The notes beneath the pieces were generated by a model. That model was not told the origin of the DNA and made no database searches. It saw only the letters and a program-made list of their open reading frames with translations. A stretch of DNA of 64,000 nucleotides from Paenibacillus sp. TCA20 (GTDB lineage: Bacteria > Bacillota > Bacilli > Paenibacillales > Paenibacillaceae): positions 1 to 64,000 of the forward strand of contig NZ_BBIW01000004.1 of the NCBI RefSeq assembly GCF_000732325.1, given 5' to 3'. A program made the position numbers and the translations under genes. Shown piece after piece: positions 17,843 through 27,126 of this stretch. Position 1 is the first letter of the stretch, and each line of letters opens with the position of its first letter.

Positions 17843-18562
17843 ATGCTAGTGAATCCCGTATTGGAGCAAATACGATATGGACTGATTGCATCATGCCAAG
17901 CTTTACCGGGTGAACCGCTTCATGGTTCGGAGACGATGGCGAAGATGGCCAAGGCGGCGGAAGAAGGCGGGGCGATCGCGATTCGCGCGAACAGCGCTGA
18001 AGATGTGAGAGCGATCAAGCTGGCAGTGGGTCTTCCTGTCATTGGAATCGTCAAAAGAGATTATCCGGATTCGGAGGTATATATTACGCCCACGACGAAA
18101 GAAGTCGATGAACTTATTGAGGCGGGAGCGGATATGATCGCTCTGGATGCTACGCGAAGAAAGCGGCCGGGTCAGGTTACGCTGGAGACGATGGTGGAAT
18201 ATATGAAGTCACGAAATATGCCGGTGATGGCCGATATCTCTACCTTAGCAGAAGGGCTGTATGCCGCGTCCCTCGGTGTCAGCTGTGTGTCAACCACCTT
18301 GTCAGGCTATACGTCCTACTCACCGAACCTTGCAGGTCCACATCTTGAATTGGTCAAGGAGACTGCGGAGCGGCTTGCCATTCCGGTAATCGCGGAAGGG
18401 AGGATCAGTGAGCCGGCTCAAGTGGAGGAGGTGCTTCGACTCGGTGCCTATGCCGTCGTGGTTGGTTCCGCTATTTCCCGTCCTCAATTAATAACGAAGC
18501 GGTTTGCGGAAGCCGCACGGAAGGCAGTGATTTCAATCCATGGAAATGAAAGATCGCATTAA
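17843..18562 (+). CDS. nanE: N-acetylmannosamine-6-phosphate 2-epimerase
   Basis: A 239-residue TIM-barrel enzyme that converts ManNAc-6-P to GlcNAc-6-P in the cytoplasm. The start motif LIASCQALPGEPLH, the catalytic Lys in VIGIVKRDYP, MIALDATRR and the Glu in VIAEGRIS are present. The gene is 30 bases downstream of the DUF4127 gene and overlaps the RpiR regulator. No nanA (neuraminate lyase) or nanK is visible nearby, so the substrate may enter as a ManNAc derivative rather than sialic acid. Confidence 0.93.
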   Translation: MLVNPVLEQIRYGLIASCQALPGEPLHGSETMAKMAKAAEEGGAIAIRANSAEDVRAIKLAVGLPVIGIVKRDYPDSEVYITPTTKEVDELIEAGADMIALDATRRKRPGQVTLETMVEYMKSRNMPVMADISTLAEGLYAASLGVSCVSTTLSGYTSYSPNLAGPHLELVKETAERLAIPVIAEGRISEPAQVEEVLRLGAYAVVVGSAISRPQLITKRFAEAARKAVISIHGNERSH

Positions 18563-19364
18563 TACCTACTATCCTTCGCTGACCAAGTCAGAACAAAAAG
18601 TAGCAGAATGCGTACTGCAGAATGCGGATGATCTCATGTATTACTCTGTCACGGAACTGGCCGATTTTGCCGGGGTGGGGGAGACAACGGTCATGCGCTT
18701 TTGCCGGAAGATTGGATTCAAGGGCTATCAGGATTTCAAGCTGTCGCTGGCTCAGAACGCTGGGGCGAAAAAGCCGGGAGAGCAGGATGAGGACAGCAAG
18801 GATTTTGTCCGTATGGTCTACGAGAACAATATCGACATTCTGCATTCAAGCATGAGTCTCTTGAACAGGAGCAAGCTGGAGCAGGCGATCGAATGGATCG
18901 ATCAGGCCGGCAATGTGCAGTTCTTCGGCGTAGGAGCCTCTGGTATTACAGCACTGGATGCCAAGAACAGACTACTGCGAATCGGCAGACGATCCGAGGC
19001 GGTGGCAGACAGTCACATTCAGGCGATGATGGCGGTCAGTATGCGGGAAGGTGATGTTGCCTTCGGAATTAGTGTATCTGGCAGTACCCTGGATACCAAC
19101 GATATGCTGCTCAAGGCGAAGCAGAGCGGGGCGAAGGTCATTGCCATTACCAACTATGCCAAGTCACCGATTACATCCATAGCGGACCTCGTGCTGCTGA
19201 CAGCGGGCAAGGAGATGCCGCTCGAAGGGGGATCTATTGGGGCTAAAATATCACAGCTGTTCATAATAGATCTCATCTGCGAAGGTCTGGCAAGAACAAA
19301 CATAGTAGAAACGAAGAAGATGAAGGAAAAGACAGCAAGGTCCGTTATTGATCGAAGCTATTGA
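18540..19364 (+). CDS. MurR/RpiR family transcriptional regulator
   Basis: A 274-residue regulator. Residues 1-75 form an RpiR-type helix-turn-helix (YSVTELADFAGVGETTVMRFCRKIGF); residues 120-255 form a SIS sugar-phosphate-binding domain (VQFFGVGASGITALDAKNRL, GISVSGSTLDTNDML). Such proteins often sense amino-sugar phosphates, which fits the adjacent nanE. It overlaps the nanE end by 23 bases. No strong ribosome site is seen, so translation is probably coupled to nanE. It likely controls this operon. Confidence 0.9.
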   Translation: MEMKDRINTYYPSLTKSEQKVAECVLQNADDLMYYSVTELADFAGVGETTVMRFCRKIGFKGYQDFKLSLAQNAGAKKPGEQDEDSKDFVRMVYENNIDILHSSMSLLNRSKLEQAIEWIDQAGNVQFFGVGASGITALDAKNRLLRIGRRSEAVADSHIQAMMAVSMREGDVAFGISVSGSTLDTNDMLLKAKQSGAKVIAITNYAKSPITSIADLVLLTAGKEMPLEGGSIGAKISQLFIIDLICEGLARTNIVETKKMKEKTARSVIDRSY

Positions 19365-19399
19365 TACAGGCAGGGCCTTAGAGGAGAGGAGACCAGGAA

Positions 19400-20986
19400 A
19401 TGACGTTAGTTTTACATGCAGATGTCATTGTAGTTGGGGCAAGTCTCGGAGGAACGATAGCGGCAAGAGCGGCAGCAAGAGCAGGTCTGAACGTGATTTT
19501 GACGGAGGAAACAGATTGGATCGGGGGGCAGCTCACTTCACAGGCCGTTCCGCCGGATGAGCACCGATGGATTGAATCCTTCGGCTGTACAGCGAGCTAC
19601 CGCGAGTTTCGGGACCGGGTAAGAGAGTATTACAGACGGAATTATCCTCTTAACGATGAGGCGATGAACGATCCTATACTCAACCCGGGCAACGGTTGGG
19701 TGAGCCGGATTGCTCATGAGCCGAAGATTGCGTTAAGAGTACTGGAAGACATGATGGCGGCCTATATCAACTCAGGACAAATTCGTATCCTCTATCATAC
19801 GGTGCCGACTGGAGCCGATTGTAAGGGTGACCACGTACAGAGCGTCAATGTAAGACAGGTGTACACTGGCGAGGAACTCGTGCTAACAGGTGAATACTTT
19901 CTGGATGGTACCGATAACGGGGATTTGCTGCCGATCGTGGGCGCAGAGTTTGTGGTAGGTGCGGAATCCGGTGAGGACACGGGCGAGCCGCATGCTTTAT
20001 TCAAGGCTGACCCCTGTGATATCCAGTCCATTACGCATGTCGCAGCGCTGGAATACGTGGAGGGCAGTGATTTTACGATTGAACGTCCCGCATCCTATGA
20101 TTTCTGGAAGACTTATACGCCGCTGCCGGATCGGATGCCTCTGTTCAGCTGGTACGCAGGAGATGCGAATGACACAACGAAGCAGAAACAATTTACGATG
20201 TTTCCCAATGATCAAGGAATTACACCGTTATGGACGTACCGCCGAATTGTAGACCCATCCATATGGCGGGAAGTGTTGCCGACAGGAGAAGTGACGCTGC
20301 TCAACTGGGCGCAGAACGATTACTACTTGGCACCAATCATTGGTGTTGGAGCTCAGAAACAGCGGGAGCATGAGGAACAGGCACGGGATCTGACACGCTC
20401 GCTCGTCTACTGGCTGCAGACCGAAGCGCCGCGACTCGATGGAGGTGCAGGTTATCCCGGAGTTCGGCTGAGAGGGGATATTCTGGGCACAACCGATGGT
20501 CTGGCCAAAACGGCATATATTAGAGAGTCACGAAGAATCAAGGCACGCTACACGGTTACCGAGCATGATGTCAGCAAGGCGCTGCGCGGTGATCAAGGTA
20601 TCAAACGATACAGAGACAGCGTTGGCGTCGGCAGCTACCATCTGGATCTGCATCCGACAACCAAATCGCTGAGATCCTTTTACATACCTAATTATCCTTA
20701 TGAGATCCCGCTTGGCTCACTTATTCCGATTCGGATGAAGAACCTGCTTCCTGCCTGCAAAAATATCGGGATGACGCAGATTGCGAATGGCTGCTACCGT
20801 CTGCATCCAACCGAATGGAACATTGGCGAGGCAGCCGGCTATCTGGCCGCTTATTGCCTGAAACAGGGCATCCATCCTGCTCATGTGTATGATTCAAGCG
20901 AGCATCTGGAGCAGTATCAGCTTCTCCTTACGGAGCAAGGTGTTGAGCTGCATTGGCCTGATGAAGTGTATGATACGATGTACTAA
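19400..20986 (+). CDS. FAD-dependent oxidoreductase (FAD_oxidored family)
   Basis: A 528-residue flavoprotein. The N terminus has the dinucleotide fold VIVVGASLGGTIAARAAARAG followed by TEETDWIGGQLTSQAV, characteristic of the PF12831-type family. The C terminus has MKNLLPACKNIGMTQIANG and GEAAGYLAAYC, the second FAD contact. The substrate is unknown. No signal peptide is visible. The ribosome site GAGGAGAGGAG precedes the ATG at 19400. As the last operon gene, it could oxidise the imported sugar or an intermediate before NanE, but this is inference. Confidence 0.85.
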   Translation: MTLVLHADVIVVGASLGGTIAARAAARAGLNVILTEETDWIGGQLTSQAVPPDEHRWIESFGCTASYREFRDRVREYYRRNYPLNDEAMNDPILNPGNGWVSRIAHEPKIALRVLEDMMAAYINSGQIRILYHTVPTGADCKGDHVQSVNVRQVYTGEELVLTGEYFLDGTDNGDLLPIVGAEFVVGAESGEDTGEPHALFKADPCDIQSITHVAALEYVEGSDFTIERPASYDFWKTYTPLPDRMPLFSWYAGDANDTTKQKQFTMFPNDQGITPLWTYRRIVDPSIWREVLPTGEVTLLNWAQNDYYLAPIIGVGAQKQREHEEQARDLTRSLVYWLQTEAPRLDGGAGYPGVRLRGDILGTTDGLAKTAYIRESRRIKARYTVTEHDVSKALRGDQGIKRYRDSVGVGSYHLDLHPTTKSLRSFYIPNYPYEIPLGSLIPIRMKNLLPACKNIGMTQIANGCYRLHPTEWNIGEAAGYLAAYCLKQGIHPAHVYDSSEHLEQYQLLLTEQGVELHWPDEVYDTMY

Positions 20987-21011
20987 GTTTGTACGAATAG
21001 ACAATTTAAAT

Positions 21012-21060
21012 AAGCGTCCCCACTGTAGCACTAATGACGTGGGAACGCTTATTTTGATTT
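21012..21060. terminator. Terminator between convergent sugar operons
   Basis: A 12-bp near-perfect stem (AAGCGTCCCCAC / GTGGGAACGCTT) with a 15-nt loop is followed by ATTTTGATTTTT. It serves the plus-strand operon and probably also the opposing permease gene. Confidence 0.85.
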
Positions 21061-21101
21061 TTGCCTAATTCCATTTTATGAAGCTGCAGCTGCAGCTCAG
21101 A

Positions 21102-21929
21102 TTAGTCCTTGATTGCCCCTGCTGCAATGTCTGAAATGAACTGCTTGCTGATAAATAGGAACAGAATGATGAGTGGAATAATAGCCAGCAATGTTCCGGC
21201 GATAATCATGGCGTAATCTGTATTGTACAGTCCATTTAGCTGCGACAAGGCAATCTGAAGCGTATATCTGCTCTCGTCCGTCAGTACAATGAGCGGCCAG
21301 AGATAGTCGTTCCATACGCCGATGAAAGTGAAGGCACCGAGAAAGGCAAACGCAGGACGCAGAATCGGCAGAGCCACATTAAAGTATAGTCGGAAGAAGC
21401 CTGCGCCATCCATCCGTCCTGCATCCAGCAGCTCCTTCGGGATCGAGCCCTCTGCATATTGCCGAATCCAGAAGATCCCGAAGGCATTGACCATGCCGGG
21501 AATAATGAGTGCTTTGTAAGAGCCGACCCAGCCGAGCTCAGCCATAATAACGAAGGACGGTACGAGCGAGAGCTGGGTTGGTACCATCATCGTGGCAAGC
21601 AGCAGAACGAACAGCCACTTTTTGCCCGGGAATTCAAATTTGGCAAAGGCAAAGCCGGCGAGCGAATCGAAGAACAATACCAGAATGGTAACAACAGCTG
21701 AGACAAACAAGGTGTTAAGAAAGGCTCCGACAAAATCAATCTGTTCCATGACCCTCGTGAGATTGTTCCAGAACTCTCCCCCAAACCACAGCTTCGGAGG
21801 GAAGGAATAGATATCTGCCGTCGTTCTCGTTGACATGACAATCAGCCAGTAGAAGGGAAACATCGAGATAACGAGACCAATGGCTAAGCCGACGTATAGA
21901 CCGATAGATTTGAGTCTTGCCTGTATCAT
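21102..21929 (-). CDS. Sugar ABC transporter permease (MalG-like)
   Basis: A 275-residue permease with six membrane spans, third gene of a minus-strand CUT1 operon. The EAA loop is KELLDAGRMDGAGFFRLYFN. The ribosome site AAGGAGTGAGG is well placed before the ATG at 21929. The gap to the previous gene is 15 bases. No ATPase gene is adjacent, so a shared MsmX-type ATPase is expected. Confidence 0.87.
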   Translation of the reverse strand: MIQARLKSIGLYVGLAIGLVISMFPFYWLIVMSTRTTADIYSFPPKLWFGGEFWNNLTRVMEQIDFVGAFLNTLFVSAVVTILVLFFDSLAGFAFAKFEFPGKKWLFVLLLATMMVPTQLSLVPSFVIMAELGWVGSYKALIIPGMVNAFGIFWIRQYAEGSIPKELLDAGRMDGAGFFRLYFNVALPILRPAFAFLGAFTFIGVWNDYLWPLIVLTDESRYTLQIALSQLNGLYNTDYAMIIAGTLLAIIPLIILFLFISKQFISDIAAGAIKD

Positions 21930-21944
21930 GAAGCCTCACTCCTT

Positions 21945-22886
21945 CTAATTGGATGATTTGCCTTGAACGAGCTTCCAGTTAATGATCGAGAACAGTGCGA
22001 TGAGGATGAACATTCCCCAGCCGACAGCTGCACCATATCCAAAATAGTTGTTAATGAAGGATTCACGGTACAGATACAGGACAATCGTCATTCCTGCTCC
22101 GATGACCCCGCCATCATTGCCAAGCAGGATTTGCGGCTCGGTGAACAGCTGCATGCCGCCGATCGTGGAGGTAATGACCGTAAACAGGATTACAGGACGG
22201 AGCAGGGGTATCGTGATACGGAAGAAGGACTGGATGCCGGTTGCACCGTCAATCTTAGCCGCTTCGTACAGCGTCTGCGGAATGGCCTGAAGGCCCGCCA
22301 GATAGATGACGGCATTGTAGCCTGCCCAGCGCCAGATGACCATCGAGGCAATGGCCGTCTTGATGCCCCAGCCGGTATCCAGCCACTGCACCATGGGAAT
22401 ACCGAAGAGATTAAGAATGTAGTTGAATATGCCGTAATTGTTCGAGAACAGGGCGGCGAAGATAATAGAGACGGCAACAATGGACGTGACATTGGGAAGG
22501 AAGAAGCCGACCCGGAAGAAGGTCTTGAATTTGACAAATGGAGCGTGAAGCAGAAACGCAATGACAAGGGCGATGAACAGCATTGGGAAAGTGGAATAGA
22601 TCCAGATTATGAGAGTGTTCCCAACCGCTTGCCAAAATTCCGGATCCGTCACCAGGTAGCTGAAATTGTTCAATCCGTTATACGTCATTTCACCGATGCC
22701 GTCCCATTTCTGGAAGGCTAGATACAGAGAGAATCCAATCGGGAACAGACCGAAGATGGCGAACACAATATAAAAAGGAGAAATGGCTGTGTACACGGCT
22801 CGATTCTTCCAAATTTCAGACCATAGCGATTCTTTCTTGGCTGCAGGCACATAGGATGAGCCTGTTTTCGGTTCCAGAGATTGCAT
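21945..22886 (-). CDS. Sugar ABC transporter permease (MalF-like)
   Basis: A 313-residue permease with a longer cytoplasmic N terminus, then six membrane spans (YTAISPFYIVFAIFGLFPIG). The EAA loop is QTLYEAAKIDGATGIQSFFR. AAAGGAGG precedes the ATG at 22886. It follows the binding-protein gene after 45 bases and works with the next permease to import a sugar. Confidence 0.87.
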   Translation of the reverse strand: MQSLEPKTGSSYVPAAKKESLWSEIWKNRAVYTAISPFYIVFAIFGLFPIGFSLYLAFQKWDGIGEMTYNGLNNFSYLVTDPEFWQAVGNTLIIWIYSTFPMLFIALVIAFLLHAPFVKFKTFFRVGFFLPNVTSIVAVSIIFAALFSNNYGIFNYILNLFGIPMVQWLDTGWGIKTAIASMVIWRWAGYNAVIYLAGLQAIPQTLYEAAKIDGATGIQSFFRITIPLLRPVILFTVITSTIGGMQLFTEPQILLGNDGGVIGAGMTIVLYLYRESFINNYFGYGAAVGWGMFILIALFSIINWKLVQGKSSN

Positions 22887-22931
22887 ATCGGTAGCCTCCT
22901 TTTGTGAGTGAGGAATACGTGCAGGTAGTTC

Positions 22932-24191
22932 CTATCGCTTCAATTCCCGCTCGACCCTTTGCAGCGCTTCATCAAAGGCCGTTTCCTGATTCAGATTGGA
23001 GATGTTCTTCAGCCAGCGGGTCATGATGCCATGAACCGCAGGGTAGCGCTCGCCGAAGAAGGAGACTTTGACATTGTTCGCTGAGGCAGCGAATACTTCT
23101 CCGGTCACCTGACCGCCAAAAAATTCTTCTTCCTTCTGAACCGTATCGCTGTCAAATACACCCGGTGTAGACGGGAAGAGATTGAGGTTCGATAGGGCTG
23201 TCTCTTGGTTCTCTGGGTTTTGCAGCCATTGGATGACCTCGAAGGCTTCCTGAGGGTGCTCACTGGATTTAGGGATCGCCAGGAAGGAACCGCCGACATT
23301 CCCATCTCCGCCCGGTGCCCTTGCTACCCGCCATTTTCCTACGCTGTCTGGAGCCGCTTCAAGCAGTGGCTGCTTCATCCACACGGCACCGACATAGGAA
23401 GCAATCGTTCCTTTGTTGATTCCCGCATTCCATTCCGGTGTCCAGTGCTCAGCATTTGCAATGAGGCCGTTATTCGAGAACGCAACCGCTGTATCCCATG
23501 CGTACTTGATCACCTCGTTCTGATCACCGATGTATTGTCCATCCTCTGTAAAATATTTCTGCTCACTTTGTGAAATGATCTGATTGTAAACGTTGTCAAT
23601 ATTGTCGGTCATAAATACCTTGCCATCAAAGGTCTCCTTGACCTTCAGGCCGGCATCCATATAATCTTCCCAGGTTGAGAGGGCCTGGCTGACCTCATCC
23701 GGATCGGTTGGCAGTCCGGCCTGCTCGAATAGATCTTGTCGATAGAAGAGTGCGGTCGGACCGGTATCCATTGGAAACGCGATCATTTTACCGTTTGGTG
23801 TTACTCCTTGCTGCCACTTCCAGTCAAGATAGAGATCTTCGACCTCGGCAGCTCCGAGCTCATATAAATCGTAGAATCGGTCCTCACTCGGAAAGAGCTC
23901 CATGACCCAGTCGTTCAGGGCAACGATGTCGGGCTCTCCGGATTTGGCGGCAAGCGTCGTTTTCAGCTTCGATTTGAAATCACCGCCGATTTTTTGAGTG
24001 ACCAGGTTAATGTGGGGAAATTGTTCTTTTGCTTTGGCGAGAAGTCCATCATCAATACTTCGATTCCAATACCATAATGTAAGCGTTATCTTTTTGTCAG
24101 ATGCAGAAGAATCCTTAGATGCACCAAAGCTGCAACCGCTCATGACAAGCACAACAATGAGACTGACAATAATCAAGGACGTCCGTTTCAT
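22932..24191 (-). CDS. ABC transporter sugar-binding lipoprotein
   Basis: A 419-residue lipoprotein with the lipobox VLVMSGCSFG (Cys at about residue 20). The binding fold shows TLTLWYWNRS, GEPDIVALNDW and MIAFPMDTGPTALFYRQDLF, typical of family 1 sugar binders. The frame opens at 24230, but the ATG at 24191 has GGGGGAAAA nearby and begins the signal peptide, so it is the true start. A perfect cre-like sequence lies inside the gene about 100 bases from the start (24077-24091). Confidence 0.87.
   Translation of the reverse strand: MKRTSLIIVSLIVVLVMSGCSFGASKDSSASDKKITLTLWYWNRSIDDGLLAKAKEQFPHINLVTQKIGGDFKSKLKTTLAAKSGEPDIVALNDWVMELFPSEDRFYDLYELGAAEVEDLYLDWKWQQGVTPNGKMIAFPMDTGPTALFYRQDLFEQAGLPTDPDEVSQALSTWEDYMDAGLKVKETFDGKVFMTDNIDNVYNQIISQSEQKYFTEDGQYIGDQNEVIKYAWDTAVAFSNNGLIANAEHWTPEWNAGINKGTIASYVGAVWMKQPLLEAAPDSVGKWRVARAPGGDGNVGGSFLAIPKSSEHPQEAFEVIQWLQNPENQETALSNLNLFPSTPGVFDSDTVQKEEEFFGGQVTGEVFAASANNVKVSFFGERYPAVHGIMTRWLKNISNLNQETAFDEALQRVERELKR
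24077..24091 (-). promoter_or_regulatory. Candidate cre site inside the binding-protein gene
   Basis: ATGTAAGCGTTATCT fits the consensus WTGNAANCGNWNNCW at every position. Intragenic cre sites near the 5' end can block transcription when CcpA is bound. It would put this importer under glucose repression. Confidence 0.55.
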
Positions 24192-24405
24192 AGGTTTTCC
24201 CCCTTGGTAGTCTTCGTTTGTTACTCGCATAACTATGGATATGAGACAAGAAGAAAGATATGAGGTTTTTTTCTGTAGAATCTATGATGTTTGTTACATA
24301 ATACCATAAAATCCCCGAATTGTTCGTGGCTGAATCAATTTTCTATCTACCATTTTAATCATTTATAAAATAATTATTATTCATAGTTGTTTACTTTGTT
24401 TTATG

Positions 24406-24435
24406 TTGACAGTAATGAGTAATCTATTTTATACT
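24406..24435 (+). promoter_or_regulatory. SigA promoter of the ribA-like gene
   Basis: TTGACA at 24406-24411, an 18-base spacer, and TATACT at 24430-24435. The 5' leader would be about 105 bases. The -10 box is covered by a palindromic operator. Confidence 0.75.
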
Positions 24436-24456
24436 TACTTACGTAAAGTAACTATA
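24430..24456 (+). promoter_or_regulatory. Palindromic operator overlapping the -10 box
   Basis: Arms TATACTTACTT (24430-24440) and AAGTAACTATA (24446-24456) match at 10 of 11 positions around a 5-base centre. The size and ACTT/AAGT content resemble sites bound by HxlR or MarR-type repressors. A bound protein would occlude the promoter. Confidence 0.6.
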
Positions 24457-24546
24457 AGAAAATATGGCACATACCCTGTGGCGATTAATACGATAAATAC
24501 ATGGTTCTATTAGCGTACAAGGAAGACCTGAGTAGGGGGAGCATAA

Positions 24547-25305
24547 ATGATCACGAACGATACGATCCAAATATTGAAAAATAAAATCAAGACGATCGGC
24601 GGCGGTGACGGCGAGAAGCACATCTATCTGGTCGGTCCTGTTCAGCTTCCGGTAAACATGGAGGATAACACCTTAGTGTTTAAGTGGTACAGCTGGATCA
24701 CCTCAGAGAAGCAGATGGATGAGCAGGAGCTCATCGCTTCCCTTGCCAATGCGCAGCTTGCTGATCAGCAGCAATCGAGCGTGCTGGTGTATGGGGATTT
24801 TGAACACCATCCGGATGCGATGATACGGATGCACAGCATTTGTCATACGGGAGATATCTTTGGAAGCAAGCGCTGTGACTGCGGCTATCAGCTGCATGAG
24901 TCAATGAAGATGATCGCTGCTCACGGTGCAGGCGCAGTCTTCTATCTGGCCAATCATGAAGGCCGCGGTATTGGCTTGTTCAGCAAGACGATGGCTTATC
25001 TCCTTCAGGAAGAGGGCTATGACACAGTCGATGCCAATCTGGCACTTGGCTTTGCCGATGATCAGCGGGATTACAGTGAGACCATTCGTGTACTGAGAGC
25101 GCTGAGAGAAGAGCCGGTACGTCTGATTACGAATAATCCGCGCAAGCTGGCATCTCTGCAGAAGGCGGGAATGTCGGTAAGCGGCAGAGTTCCGCTCTGG
25201 GGAGACCGCTCTGCCTATAACGATAAGTACTTGAAGACAAAGGTCAGTCGTTCAGGGCATCTGGAGGAGCATGCAGAATGGGTTCAAGATGTGCGGCTAT
25301 CCTAA
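24547..25305 (+). CDS. GTP cyclohydrolase II-like protein (stand-alone RibA domain)
   Basis: A 252-residue protein of the RibA family, which opens GTP to diaminohydroxypyrimidine in riboflavin synthesis. The zinc ligands appear in RMHSICHTGDIFGSKRCDCG, followed by NHEGRGIGL and LITNNPRKL. It lacks the RibB (DHBP synthase) domain normally fused in Bacillus-type RibAB and has an extra N-terminal segment of about 75 residues. It stands alone, with its own promoter, operator and terminator, so it is probably an inducible paralogue rather than part of a rib operon. GGGGGA precedes the ATG. Confidence 0.85.
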   Translation: MITNDTIQILKNKIKTIGGGDGEKHIYLVGPVQLPVNMEDNTLVFKWYSWITSEKQMDEQELIASLANAQLADQQQSSVLVYGDFEHHPDAMIRMHSICHTGDIFGSKRCDCGYQLHESMKMIAAHGAGAVFYLANHEGRGIGLFSKTMAYLLQEEGYDTVDANLALGFADDQRDYSETIRVLRALREEPVRLITNNPRKLASLQKAGMSVSGRVPLWGDRSAYNDKYLKTKVSRSGHLEEHAEWVQDVRLS

Positions 25306-25327
25306 TTATCCGATAGAATTCCGAATG

Positions 25328-25360
25328 AAAAAACCTGCTGAAAATTTTCAGCAGGTTTTG
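25328..25360. terminator. Bidirectional terminator
   Basis: AAAACCTGCTGAAAATTTTCAGCAGGTTTT is a fully symmetric stem with T- and A-tracts on both sides, serving the converging ribA-like and PTS genes (core at 25329-25358). Confidence 0.88.
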
Positions 25361-25373
25361 TTATATTACGGCT

Positions 25374-26849
25374 TTACATTTTCTTCTTGATCTCGTCCTT
25401 GAGCGCTTCGGATTGGGTTCCGAAGATAACCTGAACGGCACCGTTGCCCAGACGCATAATTCCTGCTGCACCCAGCTTCTTGAGCCCGGCGTCATTTACA
25501 ACCTTCTCATCGCGAACGACAAGCCGCAGCCTTGTAATGCAGGCATCTATGCTCTCAATGTTATCAGCGCCGCCGAGCTGATGAAGCACTTGATCTGCCT
25601 TTGTATCTCCTGCTGCAGAGGCCGGAGCTACTGCTGGTTTATCTGAGGCATCTCCCGTTCCTGTTCCTTCTACAAGCTCATCATCATCTTCACGACCTGG
25701 GGTTTTCAGATTGAATTTGACGATGACGAAGCGGAACAGGAAGTAATACACAACTCCAAATGCAAGGCCCACCGGAATGAGCAGCAGTGGATTCGTTGCG
25801 AGCTTCATATTGAGCAGGTAGTCGATCAAGCCTGCGGAGAACGCGAAGCCCAGCTTGACGTCAAGCATATACATAATGAATCCGGATAAACCGGTCAGAA
25901 CGGCATGGATGACGTACAGTACAGGCGCCAGGAACATGAATGAGAACTCCAGCGGCTCTGTAATCCCTGTCAGGAAGGAAGCAATGGCCGAACCGATAAA
26001 GATGGAGCCAACCATTTTTCGCTTGGACGGCTTTGCGGTATGAATGAGCGCGAGCGCTGCTGCCGGCATAGCGAACATCATGATCGGGAAGAATCCGGAC
26101 ATGAACATCCCTGCAGTTTTGTCCCCTGCAAAGTAACGCGTCAGGTCACCATTCACAACCTCTCCAGCTGCATTTGTAAATTCCCCAATCTGGAACCAGG
26201 CAATGGAGTTAAGAACGTGATGCAGACCGATCGGTACGAGCAGCCGGTTGGCAGTACCAAAGATAAATGCGCCGATACCACCAAGGCTCACTACCCAATT
26301 ACCAAATGCAGCAATCCCATCCTGAATTGGACTCCATATCATCCCGAGCAGTGCGGCAAACACAATGGTTGCGACTGAGGTAATAATCGGTACGAACCGT
26401 TTACCTGAGAAGAAGCCGAGCCATTCGGGAAGCTTGAGCGTATGGAACCGTTTGTATAAATAGGCAGCCAGCAAACCGGTCATAAATCCGCCGAGCACCC
26501 CGGTGTTGAGCACAACATCGTCCGGGATATAGCCGAAGACCAGCGGAACCTGCTCCAGAACCTTCACCAGAATGAGATAAGAGATGACGGCAGACAGCGC
26601 CGCAACGGCATCCCCTGCGAGACCAATAGCAACACCGACGGCGAAAATAATCGGAAGATTGCCGAAAATCGTTCCAGCACCCGCATTCAGAAAGGGGGTG
26701 ATGAACTGATTGATGAAACCGCCTACAGCTCCGAGCGGAATATCCTGTTGGTAGTCTATTAAAGCAAAAGCTTGGAGAATACCCGCTGCAGGCAAAGTAG
26801 CGACCGGAAGCATCAGCGACTTGCCGAGCTTTTGAAGACCTTTTAACAT
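25374..26849 (-). CDS. nagE: PTS N-acetylglucosamine-type EIICB permease
   Basis: A 491-residue PTS permease. Residues 1-365 are the EIIC membrane domain of the glucose/GlcNAc class (LPIGL-type loop [18 protein letters not shown] and [18 protein letters not shown]). A charged linker follows, then an EIIB domain with the phosphorylated Cys in [10 protein letters not shown]. There is no EIIA domain, so one is supplied in trans. The pattern around [19 protein letters not shown] favours GlcNAc over glucose. GlcNAc-6-P made here joins the NanE product. AAAAGGAGTG precedes the ATG. Confidence 0.85.
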   Translation of the reverse strand: MLKGLQKLGKSLMLPVATLPAAGILQAFALIDYQQDIPLGAVGGFINQFITPFLNAGAGTIFGNLPIIFAVGVAIGLAGDAVAALSAVISYLILVKVLEQVPLVFGYIPDDVVLNTGVLGGFMTGLLAAYLYKRFHTLKLPEWLGFFSGKRFVPIITSVATIVFAALLGMIWSPIQDGIAAFGNWVVSLGGIGAFIFGTANRLLVPIGLHHVLNSIAWFQIGEFTNAAGEVVNGDLTRYFAGDKTAGMFMSGFFPIMMFAMPAAALALIHTAKPSKRKMVGSIFIGSAIASFLTGITEPLEFSFMFLAPVLYVIHAVLTGLSGFIMYMLDVKLGFAFSAGLIDYLLNMKLATNPLLLIPVGLAFGVVYYFLFRFVIVKFNLKTPGREDDDELVEGTGTGDASDKPAVAPASAAGDTKADQVLHQLGGADNIESIDACITRLRLVVRDEKVVNDAGLKKLGAAGIMRLGNGAVQVIFGTQSEALKDEIKKKM

Positions 26850-26948
26850 GCTTACTGCACTCCTTTTCGATGAGGATTTTGCATAAATTAATTGAGCTTT
26901 CTTATTAGAGAGCTATGCAAAGTCCTTAATAGATGAAAAAAATTTTCG

Positions 26949-26963
26949 TGAAAACGGTTAAAA
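26949..26963 (-). promoter_or_regulatory. Candidate cre site in the nagE leader
   Basis: The reverse-strand sequence TTTTAACCGTTTTCA differs from the cre consensus at one position. It lies about 30-45 bases downstream of a TATAAT (26994-26999, minus strand), where CcpA binding would repress nagE. Confidence 0.4.
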
Positions 26964-27051
26964 AATAGAAAAATATTTTTGCGACACTTGCTATTATAAC
27001 GATATTTGCGGAAGATGGAATAGGACTTTTGCATCTTACAGGTGCTCTGTA

Positions 27052-27080
27052 TTGACTTCTTCACTTCAACCGGATAGATT
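27052..27080 (+). promoter_or_regulatory. Probable SigA promoter of glpP-glpK
   Basis: TTGACT at 27052-27057, a 17-base spacer, and TAGATT at 27075-27080. The leader to glpP would be about 95 bases. No terminator hairpin is visible in that leader. Confidence 0.5.
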
Positions 27081-27126
27081 AACTATGAAAAAGATCACTA
27101 AAATCAAGGCTTTGCGCCCGTTTTCT

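Larger units (their letters stand above)
24192..24546. other. 355-base divergent intergenic region
   Basis: AT-rich and gene-free. The right half carries a consensus promoter with an overlapping palindrome for the ribA-like gene (listed separately). No clear promoter for the minus-strand binding-protein gene was identified by eye. Confidence 0.5.

Noticed and set aside
21963..22721. 252-codon frame antisense to a permease gene
   Set aside because: Composition (Asp, Glu, Arg, Gly-rich) is the usual mirror of a membrane protein gene.
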